From: Lichina pygmaea
Lineage: Eukaryota; Ascomycota; Lichinomycetes; Lichinales; Lichinaceae
Assembly (NCBI GenBank): GCA_963422465.1
Contig: OY730174.1
Span: forward strand, 496,001 to 560,000
Reading direction: 5' to 3'
DNA: 64,000 bases
In this document: positions 1-11,707 of the stretch, in pieces
How the letters are laid out: every line of letters starts with the position of its first letter
How positions within the stretch are numbered: the stretch's first letter is position 1
The notes under the pieces: generated by a model
What the model was told of the DNA's origin: nothing
Database searches by the model: none
What the model saw: the letters and a program-made list of their open reading frames with translations, nothing else
Position numbers and translations under genes: made by a program

Positions 1-2362
1 GCCAGAATCGCACTGCTGGTGACCATCGCCGAAACCAAGAACTCATCGGATCCGCTGTTGGCCGCCCAGATCCCAAGCCATCTCGGAAACAACCGGACTC
101 TCATCCTCTGCCCTTCGAGTTTGCTCGACAACTGGGCGGACGAGCTTCTGATGTGGACGCCTGCAAGCGTGCTCGGGGCCCATCGCAAGCTAGACTCCCG
201 CATCAAAAACGTGACTTTGCGGCTTGAGGTCGTCGCTGAATGGCACGAAAAGGGCGGGGTGCTCATCGCCAGCTATTCCATCTTCCGAGGCCTAGTCTTG
301 AACCCCAAGTCTGACAAACGGGTTGCCTCGCTCACGCCTGCTGACCATGAAAGGGTAAGACGAGAGTTGCTCGTGGGGCCTAGCATCATTGTGGCGGACG
401 AAGCCCACGTGATGAAGAACGCGTCGTCCGCCATTGCGCAAGCCACCGGCGGCTTCACGTCGAAGAGCCGGATAGCGTTGACGGGGTCGCCTCTCGCAAA
501 CAATCTGTTCGAGTACCACTCCATGATCGACTGGGTCGCACCGGGCTACTTGGGCTCTCCCGTCGAATTCAAGGCGAACTTTGTGGAACCCATCGAGGAA
601 GGGCTCTTCCAGGACAGCACGGCTCAGGAGGTACGCCGGAGCGCGACGAGGCTACGGGTTCTAAGGGATGACCTCGAGCCCAAGGTATCGAGGTTCGACA
701 TCTCGGTGCTGAAAGGCGATCTCCCATCGAAGACCGAGTTTGTCATCAAGGTGCCCATGACCCCAATGCAGATGGCAACGTACGACGCCTTCATCAGCAT
801 GATCCTATCAAAGACTCAGGAGGAAGTCTCCAGCAGCAAGCTTCTGGGCTCTCTCCCAACTCTTGGTCTCCTGTGCACGCACCCGATGGCATTCAGAGAC
901 AGGCTGGCCGCGGACGAGGGGGAAAGGGGGAAGCGTCCGGCGGCGAACGAGGACGTCCTCGTCCCTCTCGAAACCGGGGTACAGGACCCGGGGAGTACAA
1001 CGATGGCCGACCTTGGTTTGACGACCGAAGCTATCCAGCATCAGATATCGCTGTTTAACACACTCGGCTATAAGTTGGCCAATCCGCAACTCTCTGTCAA
1101 GGTCGCCCTCCTGGAGCAGATTCTGGATGCCGCCTTGGAAGCAGGGGACCAAACCCTGATTTTCTCCCAGCAGATCCCGACTCTGAACTACCTCGAAGCG
1201 CTCTTCAAGAGAAGCCATCGGCGGGTTTCCAGGCTGGATGGAGGAACGGCCATGGCCAACCGTCCTCGTGCCATCAAGGCGTTCAACGCCGGTGGCACGG
1301 ATGTCTATCTCATCTCCACCAAAGCCGGCGGGGTCGGGCTGAATCTGCAAGGGGCCAACAGGGTCGTGATCATGGACAGTGGGTTCAATCCCGCATGGGA
1401 AGTCCAGGCTGTCGGACGTGCATACCGCATCGGTCAGACAAAGTCCGTCTTCGTCTACCGCTTCCAGGCCGGCGGCACATTCGAGGACATTGTCTACAAC
1501 AAAACGATGTTCAAGATTCAGCTGGCCACTCGCGTCGTCGACAAACGAAACATGAAGAGGCACGCCAAAAGGGGACTGCAGGAGTATTTCTTCAAATGTA
1601 GACCCGTCCCTCAGGAAAATCTGTCCGACTTCTTCGGCAAGGATCCGCTGGTCTTGGACAGGGTCCTTGCGAGTCAGGAAGAGTAAGTGGCTCGCCAACA
1701 CCTTTCGGTAGCGACGCATGCTGACTTTAGGCAGCCAGAAGAGCATCCGGTCCATCACCCTTACCGAGACCTTGCAAGAGGACGAGGTCATCGAGCTCAC
1801 CGCCGAAGACCTTCAGGAAGCCAGCCGGATGCTCAAAGACACCCAGTTGAAGCGGATAGATCCTGCGCAATGGGATAGGTTGCATCGGGGGTATCAAGCG
1901 CGAACCATGCCAGCGGCGTCAGCACCGAGGCCTGGATCGAGACTACCACCCGTTGGGACCTTCACGAAGCCCGTGCCGGTCTCGCAGCCCATCTCCGCGC
2001 AGGGTGCCCACTCCAACGCCACCCAGAAAGGGCAACACAACAAGGCTCAGATGAAGCCGCAAGCGAGCCCTGTGCAAACTCCGGCGGTGCCCCAGCCAAC
2101 ATCGAACTCCGGCAGCCGTGACGCTGGAAAGGTCACGAGCTCTCCGGCCCTGCCTGATCCGCAGCCACCGTTGCAATCTCGGCATCCAAACATACCTGAG
2201 GATGCACACACCAAGCTTGCATCGACCCAACCGGTCCCAGCGGCGCCCGCACGCGAGCCGCCTCCTCCTCTCGCCGCAGTATCGGATCCGGCGGATCCGG
2301 CGGATCTCAGCGAGCTGTCGAAGAAAGGAGATTCGGTTGAGGGGCCATGCCGTCCGATGTGA
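1..2362 (+). CDS. SNF2-family ATPase/helicase (Rad54/ATRX-like), 5'-partial
   Basis: The frame is open from the first base, so the start codon and the Walker A motif lie upstream of the window. Visible are helicase motif Ia (TLILCPSSLLDNW), a DEAH box (VADEAHVMKN), motif III (ALTGSPLANN), motif V (STKAGGVGLNLQGA) and motif VI (QAVGRAYRIGQ). Such proteins use ATP to translocate on DNA and remodel chromatin or recombination intermediates in the nucleus. A TAA at 1684-1686 would end the frame, but it sits inside a strong donor (GTAAGT at 1683). Joining 1682 to 1735 removes a 52-nt intron with a CTGAC branch site and stays in phase, giving exons <1-1682 and 1735-2362. The second exon adds an acidic helix and then a Pro/Gln/Ser-rich, probably disordered tail. 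The subfamily cannot be fixed without the N-terminus. Confidence 0.85.
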
Positions 2363-3310
2363 TGCGGCGGGCTTTCGGCGTTTTATTTTCTACATCTGAC
2401 TGTGCATGGCATGGCATGGCATGGTGTATGTCGAGATGTGGGAGCTACAAACGATGGGTTTGCATCTCCTTTCGGCTCCAGGTGTCATGGGCGTTGCTTC
2501 GATTGCTTTGCTCGAACGGCTGTAGATACCCCATATCGTCGTCCCGTTTTCTCCCCACCTCGCTACAATTTCTCTCCTGCCTTTCTTGCTTGTCTTTTCT
2601 CTCTAGGAATAGAATACGTATGTACATACGTATCTACCCTCCGTGGAAGAGCACCAGCTTCCGACCCTCTTCTTATTCCTCTTCCTCTTCCTCTTCTTCT
2701 TCTTCTTCTTCTCCTTTCCTGTCTTCTTCCAATTGAATCAGGAGGTCTTGATCTCCCTGCGCTCTCGCATTTGGATCCTGTGTGTATTGGTTACCGTAGG
2801 GCACTGTACGTGAAGGGCTTGTACTACGTACGTAGAGCATGCAAAACCGGCTGTACTCCGTACAGCGATCGCTTTACATCTGAGTTCGGGGATCAATCAA
2901 TGGCTCTGGACATGGTCTCCGTGGCTGGAATTGCATGTTGCGATGTACTTGTTTTTTGTTCGGAAATGTTACTGTAGGAAGAAAAAGGGACGAAGAAGGA
3001 GAGAAGCGGCACGGGGTACGTAACGTACGGGGCACGGGGTACGGAGGTACGTAGGCACCCACATGGCACAGTAATTACAGAAGTACGGGAGTACAGAGGA
3101 ACGACACAAGTCTGCGTATGTACGTACGTATGTACGTTACGTACGTCCTCATACACAATGTACTCTAGGTTGTTCTGTGATTCGTACGATCAATTGAAGT
3201 GTGATGCCACACATCAGATACTCAAGGTTCATCGCATAACTTACGACTACAGCAGCAAGGGACATGTAGGAGCAGACGCGGACTTACATCGTGACACTGC
3301 GACTTACGAC

Positions 3311-3336
3311 GTACGAAGTACGTACGTACTTCGTAC
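3311..3336. repeat. 26-bp perfect palindrome built on GTAC
   Basis: The sequence reads identically on both strands: GTACGAAG, then TACGTACGTA, then CTTCGTAC. It lies about 330 bp upstream of the hemA start codon. It is the cleanest member of a recurrent family of GTAC-rich palindromes found in many intergenic regions of this window. Confidence 0.9.
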
Positions 3337-3474
3337 CTGCAGACTGCGGCTTTCTCTGACTAAGCATTTCAGGTCAGGTGAGAAAGAACGAGCAGTTTTG
3401 GAAGTCACGCGGGGATGACGAGGACTGTTTCAAAAGTTGAGATCGCGGAACTATATTTTCCGTAGGCCGATGGA

Positions 3475-3479
3475 CCAAT
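3475..3479 (+). promoter_or_regulatory. CCAAT box upstream of hemA
   Basis: A CCAATCA sequence lies about 190 bp before the hemA ATG. CCAAT boxes are bound by the fungal Hap2/3/5 (CBC) complex, which with HapX controls heme and iron genes in other ascomycetes. Assigning that role here is inference from motif and position only. Confidence 0.4.
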
Positions 3480-3668
3480 CAACGCCCCTGTAATTCCATC
3501 TCCTCAGCGGGAGTCAGCACCGCTCCCTCGCCGTCGCCCTCGCCCTCGCCCACCGACTTTTGTGAAGAGAACTATACATTGCTGGCAAAGTCGTTCGCTC
3601 TCGCTGACCGGCTCTCGTAGCTACTAAACCAACGTCAATTGCTCATCTCTTCCACAATCATCGTCGAC

Positions 3669-5573
3669 ATGGATCACTTGCTCCGTCAGTCCCGTTCCAT
3701 GTGTCCCTTCTTGAAGAAGACCTCCCCGGCGACGCTGCGTGCCTTGTCCTCGGGCACCAGCCACCAGGTCTCGCCGGGGGGAGGCGCCATGTCCAACCTC
3801 CAGGTGCTCGCGCGCCGCTGCCCCATCATGGGCAAGGCTCTCGCCGTCCAGAGCGCCCGTCTTCGCACCGGTCCGATGGGTCACGGTGGCGCCGGTCTTG
3901 GACCCCACACGGCCAAAGCCCATCTGCATACGACCAGGGTCTCTGAAGCCATGGCGGTCGACGTCCGCCTCTTCGGCCAGAAGAAAGGTAAGATCAGTCC
4001 ACCGGGGACGGTCCACGCCCGCAGCCCCGCTTACGATGCTTCTCCAGCGCAATGCCCTCATCGTGTCGAGTCGGCCGCGCAGCCCGTCGCGCCCGCTCCC
4101 ATTCCGCAGAAGAGCGCTTCCGCCACGCAGACGTTCGATTACGAAGGCTTCTACCAGGGAGAGATTGACAAGAAGCACAAAGACAAGTCGTACCGCTACT
4201 TCAATAACATCAATCGTCTCGCGCAGGAATTCCCGACTGCCCACATGGCCGACAAGAACCAGCGCGTCACGGTGTGGTGCTCGAACGACTACCTCGGCAT
4301 GGGCCGCAACCTGCAGGTGCTCAAGACGATGCACGAGACCTTGGATACCTACGGCGCCGGCGCGGGAGGAACGAGGAACATCTCCGGTCACAATCAGCAC
4401 GCCGTGGCCCTGGAAGGGGCGGTTGCCAGACTGCACGCCAAAGAGGCGGCGTTGGTGTTCACTTCTTGCTACGTCGCCAACGATGCCACCCTGGCGACGC
4501 TTGGTAGCAAACTGCCCAACTGCGTCATACTCAGCGATTCGCTCAACCATGCGAGCATGATCCAGGGCATTCGTCACTCGGGCGCGCGCAAGATGGTCTT
4601 CCAGCACAACGACGTCGCCGATCTGGAAGCGAAGCTGGCCAGCTTGCCCAGCGATATTCCGAAGATCATCGCCTTCGAAAGCGTCTACTCCATGTGCGGC
4701 TCGGTCGGACCAATCAAAGAGATCTGCGATCTCGCCGACAAGTACGGCGCCATCACTTTCCTGGATGAAGTTCACGCGGTCGGCATGTACGGGCCACACG
4801 GGGCTGGTGTCGCCGAGCATCTTGATTACGAGGCCCATGTTGCTGGCTCGCCCAGAGGCACCGTCATGGACCGCGTCGACATCATCACAGGTACGCTAGG
4901 AAAGGCGTATGGCTGCGTCGGTGGCTATATCGCCGCCTCTGCCAAGATGGTGGATACCATCCGCTCGCTCGCCCCGGGCTTCATCTTCACCACCTCCTTG
5001 CCGCCTGCCACCATGGCCGGTGCTCGGACGGCGATCGAGTACCAGATGGCGCACCAGGGCGACCGTCGGCTGCAGCAGCTGCACACGCGGGCCGTCAAGG
5101 ATTCTCTGGCGGCCTACGACATCCCCGTCATTCCGAATCCGAGCCACATCGTGCCTATCCTCGTGGGCAACGCCGAACTCGCCCGTCGGGCCAGCGACAT
5201 GCTGCTCGAGGACTGGCAGATCTACGTGCAGGCCATCAACTATCCCACCGTCCCCGTCGGTCAGGAGCGGCTCCGCGTCACGCCGACGCCCGGCCATGTC
5301 CAGGGCTACCGTGATCACCTCGTGACCGCGCTCCACGACGTCTGGGCCCGTCTTGGGATCAAGCGCACGAGCGACTGGGCTGCTCAGGGCGGCTTCATCG
5401 GCGTCGGCGAGGTGGTCAACGCTCACGACCCTCCCCTGTGGACCGACCGTCAGCTGGGTCTGGTGCCAGCGGCGAGGAAATCGCACATGAAAGCAGGTGG
5501 TCAGGGTGGGGGCATGCTAGGCGATGGCGGAAGCATCGAGCCGGCCAGACCGCTCGTCGCAGCCACGGCCTAG
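3669..5573 (+). CDS. hemA: 5-aminolevulinate synthase, mitochondrial
   Basis: This PLP enzyme condenses glycine with succinyl-CoA to give 5-aminolevulinate, the first step of heme synthesis in the mitochondrial matrix. The leader is basic and Ser-rich and carries Cys-Pro heme-regulatory motifs at about residues 12-13 (SMCPF), 51-52 (RRCPIM) and 109-110 (AQCPH). The catalytic core includes the substrate segment [17 protein letters not shown] and the PLP lysine in TGTLGKAYG (about K392). The first ATG with a good context is at 3669. The frame is open throughout, but 3988-4047 looks like a 60-nt intron (GTAAGA donor, CTTAC branch, CCAG acceptor); its length is a multiple of three and it has no stop. 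Removing it gives 614 aa and brings the third Cys-Pro motif next to KKA. Succinyl-CoA, its substrate, is also the product of LSC1 near the other end of the window. Confidence 0.96.
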   Translation: MDHLLRQSRSMCPFLKKTSPATLRALSSGTSHQVSPGGGAMSNLQVLARRCPIMGKALAVQSARLRTGPMGHGGAGLGPHTAKAHLHTTRVSEAMAVDVRLFGQKKGKISPPGTVHARSPAYDASPAQCPHRVESAAQPVAPAPIPQKSASATQTFDYEGFYQGEIDKKHKDKSYRYFNNINRLAQEFPTAHMADKNQRVTVWCSNDYLGMGRNLQVLKTMHETLDTYGAGAGGTRNISGHNQHAVALEGAVARLHAKEAALVFTSCYVANDATLATLGSKLPNCVILSDSLNHASMIQGIRHSGARKMVFQHNDVADLEAKLASLPSDIPKIIAFESVYSMCGSVGPIKEICDLADKYGAITFLDEVHAVGMYGPHGAGVAEHLDYEAHVAGSPRGTVMDRVDIITGTLGKAYGCVGGYIAASAKMVDTIRSLAPGFIFTTSLPPATMAGARTAIEYQMAHQGDRRLQQLHTRAVKDSLAAYDIPVIPNPSHIVPILVGNAELARRASDMLLEDWQIYVQAINYPTVPVGQERLRVTPTPGHVQGYRDHLVTALHDVWARLGIKRTSDWAAQGGFIGVGEVVNAHDPPLWTDRQLGLVPAARKSHMKAGGQGGGMLGDGGSIEPARPLVAATA

Positions 5574-7205
5574 CGATGATGAGCGGATGGTATGACCTAC
5601 TTCCTCCGCCCGCCAATGGGCCGAGTCAGGCAGTCTGCCAGACTCACTCTCAAGCCAGCAACGAACTGAACGAGAAGCGAGGGACAGATTTTGGAGATGT
5701 GCATTTGTTCTTGGCAATTCTTTTTCCCTTTTCCCTTTTTCCTAGTCCTTTTTGTTTTTCCTATCCGTCGTCCTGTAACACCACCGCTCTTGTTTCTTTC
5801 GCTCTCAGAAAGATGATGTCGAATCCTTTTGCCGTCGTCGCGCCGTCGGCGGATAAACGCCACCTGAAAGAAGGCTCACCAAGAGAAGATGATGTCAACC
5901 GAGCGAGGGGGGCACGGAGGGAAAGGGAAAGGAAGGCTATAGGGTTTGTGCCTGTCGCGTCCTGTGCGAATGGACTTTTGTTCTGGACTTTTGTTCTGGA
6001 TACCAGTACGTTACGTAGTTGTTCTGGATAGTTGTTCTGGATAGCTGTTCTGGGGGTCGTAGGGGTTTACGCACTGTGCAACTGTCGTTACTGAATGCAG
6101 TTGTTGAGGCGCCTATTGGTGAGGCTGCCTCTGCTTCTGATTCTGCTGGTGCTGGTGCTGGTGCTTCTACTGGTGCTTCTACTAGTACTTCTACTAGTGC
6201 TTGCTTCTATGTACGCACGTAAATACTTCCGTACCGCTAGCTCCATCATGACCACCACTTCCACGTTCCGTACTGCTACTCCCACTCGCACCGCTGGCTC
6301 TTACTCTTACTACTTCCACTGGTGCTTCTACATCTTACTGCTTATCTCTACAAGTATGTTACGTACCAAGACTACAGAGCGTTGCTCCTTCTACCGGTTT
6401 CAACGTAGATTTCACTCGCAAGGCTCTCCGCGATTTATACCTCGTCAAGTATCGTCTAGTCTCCTTCAATCTTATGCGTCTCGTCTCATCCCATCTGTTC
6501 CATGTGTTCCATCTGTTTCATCCATTCCATATCTACTCGTCTCATCTTGTCTCATCTTGTCTCATCTTGTCTTGTCTCGTCTCATCTCAATCCAGGTGCC
6601 TGTATCTGCGCGCTCTTCAAGATTGCTTCAAGGCTGCTTCACATTTTCTCCAAGGTCTCTTCAAGATTCTTTCAAAAGCTTTGGTTTCTGACTGAGACTC
6701 TGACACACAGACATCATCTACAAGGAAGCCTCGTCACGTTCCTTGCCTTGTCAACTCTCCCAGTGTCTCCATACCCCGTCCCTTCTTGCCCTGTCTCTTG
6801 TCTTGTCAAAACCACCATACTACGTCCCCGTCCCTGTCAATCGCCATACCCGTCCCTTGCCCTATCAACGCCCCCATTTCCCATCCCTTGTCAGCCCCCT
6901 CAAGAATCCATTCCCCCCCTCCCCCTCCCTCTCACCACTTATACTCCACCATAATCTCTCAAGTCCCAGATCCCCTTCTCACTTCATTCGCAAAGCACCT
7001 GTCCTAATTCCATTCGTGAACTTGTATTCTTGATTGACTGTGTGTGGGGTTCTTACAGCAAACTTCCATTCCCTAAGTACACTTTCCAGGTCTTGTTCCT
7101 GTTCCTGCTTGAGATTACAGGGCTGGTACGATATGAGGGTACTCTGCGAGGAAGGGCTATGTGGGGAAGGACTGTGGGAAACGGTACGGTAGGGGCAGTA
7201 GGGAT
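5574..7205. other. Gene-free low-complexity region, pyrimidine-skewed
   Basis: No gene is recognised. It contains a repeated TTGTTCTGGA-type unit (about 5970-6053), a GCTGGT/GCTTCTACT minisatellite (about 6140-6200), TGTCTCATCT-type pentamer repeats (about 6535-6590) and a markedly C/T-rich plus strand from about 6240 to 6980. Confidence 0.7.
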
Positions 7206-8011
7206 GGTACCCGTGCCACGGGGGGCTACACCCCCTCCTCCCGCACCTCCGGTACGTCCGGAACACCTCTCTATCCAGAGAGGTGTCTTACACCGGAATG
7301 AAAGTATCAGCGGTATGAAAGGTTTTCTTGATAAAATCAACTGCAATGCCTATAATTCCACAACACAATAACTACATAAAAAATGCAACTGGCTCATTTG
7401 ATTCCTCTACTTCTACACTATTGTTTCTGAGGTTGCAGGCCTTTTTACAAGCCATGAAAGTAATATATCTACAAAACAAGGAAGAGTGACCAAAAGATCG
7501 CATGTCAGAGAAGCGAAGCGGGCGACTCAAGTTTCTATGGTAGCTAACGTGGCTATGGTAGCTACAGTAGTTACTCAACAATACCAGCAGAATCTGGGAG
7601 AGCCTGTAGCATCAGTGATGATAGTAGAAGAGTAGGGGAATCAGATAGGCACATAAAAATTATCACTTGTCTATCTAGTTGTGGAGTTGCAGGTGTTTCA
7701 AATTGATGTTGTCGAGAACCTGTTCTGTGAGTGACAACTACCATAGCTTCTCAACAACACCACAAAAATCTAGAGAAGTCTATATCTTTAGGGATTATAG
7801 TAGAGAAGTAGGGGAATCAATTGAGCCACTTACATTTCAATTTAGTCGCTCTGTTGTGAAGTTATAGATGTTGCAGTCAAGTAGTGATCAAAAACCTTTC
7901 ATACCGCTGATACTTTCATTCCGGTGTAAGACACCTCTCTGGATAGAGAGGTGTTCCGGACGTACCGGAGGTGCGGGAGGAGGGGGTGTAGCCCCCCGTG
8001 GCACGGGTACC
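7206..8011. mobile_element. Foldback/MITE-like element with perfect 121-bp terminal inverted repeats
   Basis: The arms at 7206-7326 and 7891-8011 are exact reverse complements by eye over 121 bp and begin with GGTACCCGTGCCACGG. Each arm carries its own small hairpin (stem ACACCTCTCT, loop ATCC). The 564-bp centre is less GC-rich and made of diverged repeats: 7553-7737 and 7738-7880 resemble each other in direct orientation, and 7344-7500 resembles them inverted (shared words include GTAGGGGAATCA and its complement). No transposase frame is visible. The perfect arms suggest a recent origin or gene conversion. The same 15-bp end word, with one mismatch, recurs near 17439-17453. Target-site duplications are not clear, so the ends could lie slightly outside. 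Confidence 0.8.
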
Positions 8012-9930
8012 GGTAGGGAAGGACTTTGGTATTACGGGGCAAAACTAGATTTATCATCCGGTTGACTCTGTAGCCAGCGAGTTGAGAAGTAGTATTTCCT
8101 ATCATGTCTGAATAGGTTCGACTTTGGACCAAGTTCGAACGCACAGTAGTTACTCCGTGCTACCGTACGACACAAGGGCAGAGGCATAAGCAGTACCGGT
8201 ATCAGATGAGATGAGATGAGATGAGATGCGGCAAGGGGGCGGAGGAGGAGAAGGAGGAAGAATGAAGCTGCAAAGCAAGGGATTCTACCACGTCGAAAGA
8301 GGGCGATGAAGAATTTCGCCGAAGAAAGAATGCGCGGAACCGTCTTCTCTTCCGTCCTGCCTTGCTTTTGAGGGCACCCCTTCTTCTTAGCAGGAGTGAG
8401 CATATTCTTGCTCCCCGGATGATAGACAGCGTCTTCCCCATTTTTCTTTCCCACCGCGATCATCGCTCTCCTACGAAACATGTTCTCTGCTATACCGTAC
8501 GGTAGTCAACGTGGGGACATCATCTCGCTCTTCTACAAAGCTCTTGGGTGGAAGGACAGAGAACGGAGAGAAAGGACAAAAAAAAAAAAAGAAGAACCAG
8601 AGGGAAGTCCGCCTGAGAGCGACATATGGTCATGGAGTCGTCTACGACGGCTCTAAGCACCCGTCGATACAGAGGTATTGTATATGGAGATGAAAAACAG
8701 TAAAGTCGTCTACGGCAGCTGTTAGCACCCGTGGAGACAGGTATTTTGAGTGCGAAGGCGGAAGACGGAAAGACTTGAAGACTGAATATCGGTGTGGGAA
8801 TGGTGTGACCAGGTAGTCGGACGCCCGAGGGGGGGGGGGGGGAAGAATGGAGGGGAAAGGAAAAAATTAAGGGACAAGTCATTCTGGGGAGTTGCGAGAG
8901 CGGGTGTTTGGACAGGATAGGGCGAAGCAGTGAGAGGCTGTAGTAGTTCGGGAGATGGCTTGGTATCGTGGTGTGTCAGACACAGTAAGCCTCGACTGGA
9001 TGCTTCGGACAAGCGGAGAGCCTGTGGTTACGACGCCTAGTCGCTTACCAGGATCCCTTGCTGGGGCATCGGAGAGTCCGAGGTGTGGAACGGACTGGAC
9101 TTGGTACCGGGGTTGGTGCATTGCGACTACACGGGGTCGTGGGAAGTCAAGAGACTTGATCTCAGTCTGTTTGGTTTCTCAGGGTTCACGACGAGAGATG
9201 CTAGGGGAGACAGGTACGGCACAGTGTTCAGGCAAGAGCTGGAGACTTGTAGCGACCAGTGCCTGGGGAGACGGTGGTTTCAATGAGATTTAGATACAAG
9301 TTTGATGATGTTGTGATATGCCATAGCTGAAGTCTCCCCTCTCTGCCCCCCAACCCGCTCAGTAGAACAACCCACTGAGTAGAACAAGCTGCTTGTTCGA
9401 CGTCGCCACTCAAGGGAACAAGCTGCTTGGTGGAAGAAGTTGCTCAGTAGAACAAGCCACTCAGTAGAAAAGTTCCCCCAGACCAGGATAGAAAGGAAAA
9501 TGTGCAGGTCGAGGACATCACAACCTAACAACAAAATAGAAGATGAGCTTTGAAAACAGACAGTAGAAAGTGAAAAAGGGTAGATGAAGAGCTCGACCTC
9601 GTGGATCGAGTATAAGCATCCACGTGATGCCTACCGACATCATGAGAAAATCACACCGTAAGACAAGAGATGAAAAAAAGGCCAGAATCAAGAGTAGACA
9701 GACGCCACCGGAAAGGTGTGTACGGAAAGCAAACATTTCAGGGGAGGAACACCTGTGTAAGGTTGACACTTCGACAGGGTACAGACCACCCACACGATAG
9801 TCAAGCCCCGTAGTAAGGAGCAAAAGACAGAGAAAAGTACAGGAAGAAACGCCACCCTTGCGGACTGTGACGCCAGCATGCTTGGTCTGGATGACGGAGG
9901 GTGAGCCCGACCCAGTTGAAGGGGGGAGAG
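8012..9930. other. Gene-free region with short repeats
   Basis: No gene is recognised. It holds a 68-bp direct repeat pair starting at 8637 and 8705 (shared GTCGTCTACG and AGCACCCGT), a G14 run (8829-8842), and a tandem array of CAGTAGAACAA-like units (about 9358-9475). Short open frames here have no recognisable protein content. Confidence 0.65.
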
Positions 9931-10990
9931 GTCAGGCTACTCTCAGGGTGCTCGACCTGAACAAACAGGTGGCGAGCCCCCAGTGCCGCAGGAGTAGCCT
10001 GACCCTCTTCTAGATGATTATTCATCATCAATAAAAAGTACATGATAGGTGGTGCCATAAAGACGAATGGCAAGAAAGGACAAGGATAAAACGACCCCGT
10101 ATCCCACCACCAGAACAGAAATATAGAAAAGATACAAAAAACTTCCCAGCATGTGGCGGAGGATGGAAAGGTCGAGGCTCTTCCGTCTCTCCCCCCAGTT
10201 AGGGGGGAGGGTCGTGGGGTGAAGGATGATCGAATAGGCGATTATCAGTTATTCCGTCAGTGTCCCAAGATTTTTTTCTGTAGGCAAGGAACACGTGCAA
10301 TTATCTTTCACCCTGATAAAAACCACTAGTTAGTAAGGAACTATCCGGTAAAAGCGCAGTTGGGGGAATAAAACAAACCACAGTATATCACAAGCCAACA
10401 GCGTGTCATCGGCACCTGCATGCTGTTCTTTGTAGACCGCCACCCAAATATGGTGGCAGTCACTTATTTCAACAACTTGTCATCACATGCACCACTCACT
10501 TTGACTTCACGACACTCTCTTGGCCGCCACCCAACAGCGGTAGCGGCAGCTAGAGTTTCGACCTGTCAAAATATCCACTATCCTTGTTGATAGGTCCGCC
10601 ACTTGTCAGTCACCACTTGATAATAGTGGTAGCCATCAGTCTTGAGCGACTTTGTCGACATATCCACCCCGAGTGTAACGTGTACTATGTTGCTGCGGCC
10701 GCCCCTAATAGGGTTGCTAGCAGCAGTATTCACTTGAGCCCTGGAGGAGCCCTTGGCGCTGCTGTTGTCCTGGGTGGTGTGAAACAGGACGGACGGAAGT
10801 TTGGCGCGTGCTGGAAAGTGAGCACTCCCCTGGTAGGCCGCGAGAAATGCGCAGTATCATGGCTGGCTTGAGATAACAGGTTGAAGTTGGTGTCTGAAAG
10901 ATGACAGTTGTCGTCGGGCGGCGGGGATTCGAACGCGGCGTCAATCAGTAGCAGACGCTCGACAATGTCACGGGCCTGCTCTGGCAGGCT

Positions 10991-11036
10991 GACGTCAATG
11001 AAGACGGTGTCATACGACACCGCCTTCATCGACGTC
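10991..11036. repeat. Hairpin, 21-bp stem with 4-nt loop
   Basis: Left arm 10991-11011 and right arm 11016-11036 pair at 19 of 21 positions around the loop ATAC. Both mismatches are A opposite C on the plus strand, which would be U-G wobble pairs in a minus-strand transcript. Confidence 0.85.
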
Positions 11037-11652
11037 CTTCATCGACATCGGCGATGGGTTGCTAGACCTCCCCGACCAATAAGTCAGTCCACTTCCCCAC
11101 GTCGGATAACAATATGATTGCTGGATAAGCTTACATCGCCGCAGTTTGTTGAGCGGGTGTGCTTGCCGCCCGTATCGACTAATCCTTCTGGTGTACTTGA
11201 CCAGCTGGAGATTATATTCTTAGGACCTTGTCCGCTGTTCAAAACTCGACGCAGTGTAAGTTGCTGCGTCAAAAATCTCCTCCACGGACACCTCGCCAAT
11301 AGCGACGACCAGTCTTTCAGAGTACTGATGCTGATAGTAACGCTCGATCAAGAGGGGTCGGAAATAGGCTGCGAAGCCCGTAGCTATTGTCCCAAGAGAC
11401 TATCGACCAGCACCAATAGCGATGTTTGTTGTTTGATTTCTGGCTTTGACATCTGTGGTTTGTTAAAAACTCCTCCCGTGAAGAGCGCCACCAGACATCT
11501 GACAGTGGAATAGGCCAAGGCACTGTCTTGTGGAAGCCTCGATGGCGCAAGACTTGCGGGCAACCGGAAGCCAATCTTCTTCAACACCCGAAGAAGGGCA
11601 GGCAACGTCGATGGCGGTCGACACAGCCAGTGTCGACCCCAAGATAAAGCTG

Positions 11653-11707
11653 AGTCTCGAAGTCGACCACCATCAAAATAATGATGGTGGTCACTGACTT
11701 CGAGACT
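11653..11707. repeat. Hairpin, 23-bp stem with 6-nt loop
   Basis: Positions 653-664 pair with 696-707 (12 bp) and 665-675 pair with 682-692 (11 bp), counted within 11000-12000. A 3-nt bulge (ACT) and the loop AAATAA are the only unpaired bases. This is the longest continuous stem of the tract. Confidence 0.9.

Larger units (their letters stand above)
2363..3668. other. Intergenic region with microsatellites and GTAC palindromes
   Basis: No gene is recognised. The stretch holds a short GGCAT repeat near 2405-2422, a CT/CTT-rich tract (about 2670-2730), several GTAC-rich palindromic blocks (about 2615-2640, 2815-2835, 3015-3055 and 3115-3147) and the hemA promoter. Confidence 0.7.

Noticed and set aside
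1684-1686. TAA as the end of the SNF2 protein
   Set aside because: It lies inside a consensus GTAAGT donor, and a 52-nt intron leads in phase to a plausible continuation. An isoform ending here is still possible.
3624-4838. 404-codon frame opposite hemA, and similar frames opposite ELP3 (60193-61440) and the SNF2 gene (808-1800)
   Set aside because: Antisense shadows of strongly supported genes, with no domain content.
10918-10938. tRNA B-box-like GTTCGAATCC on the minus strand
   Set aside because: No A-box, acceptor stem or anticodon arm can be fitted around it.
10730-11029. Minus-strand 99-codon frame as a gene
   Set aside because: Part of it comes from the 10991-11036 hairpin, which makes both strands read similar peptides; no homology is recognised.
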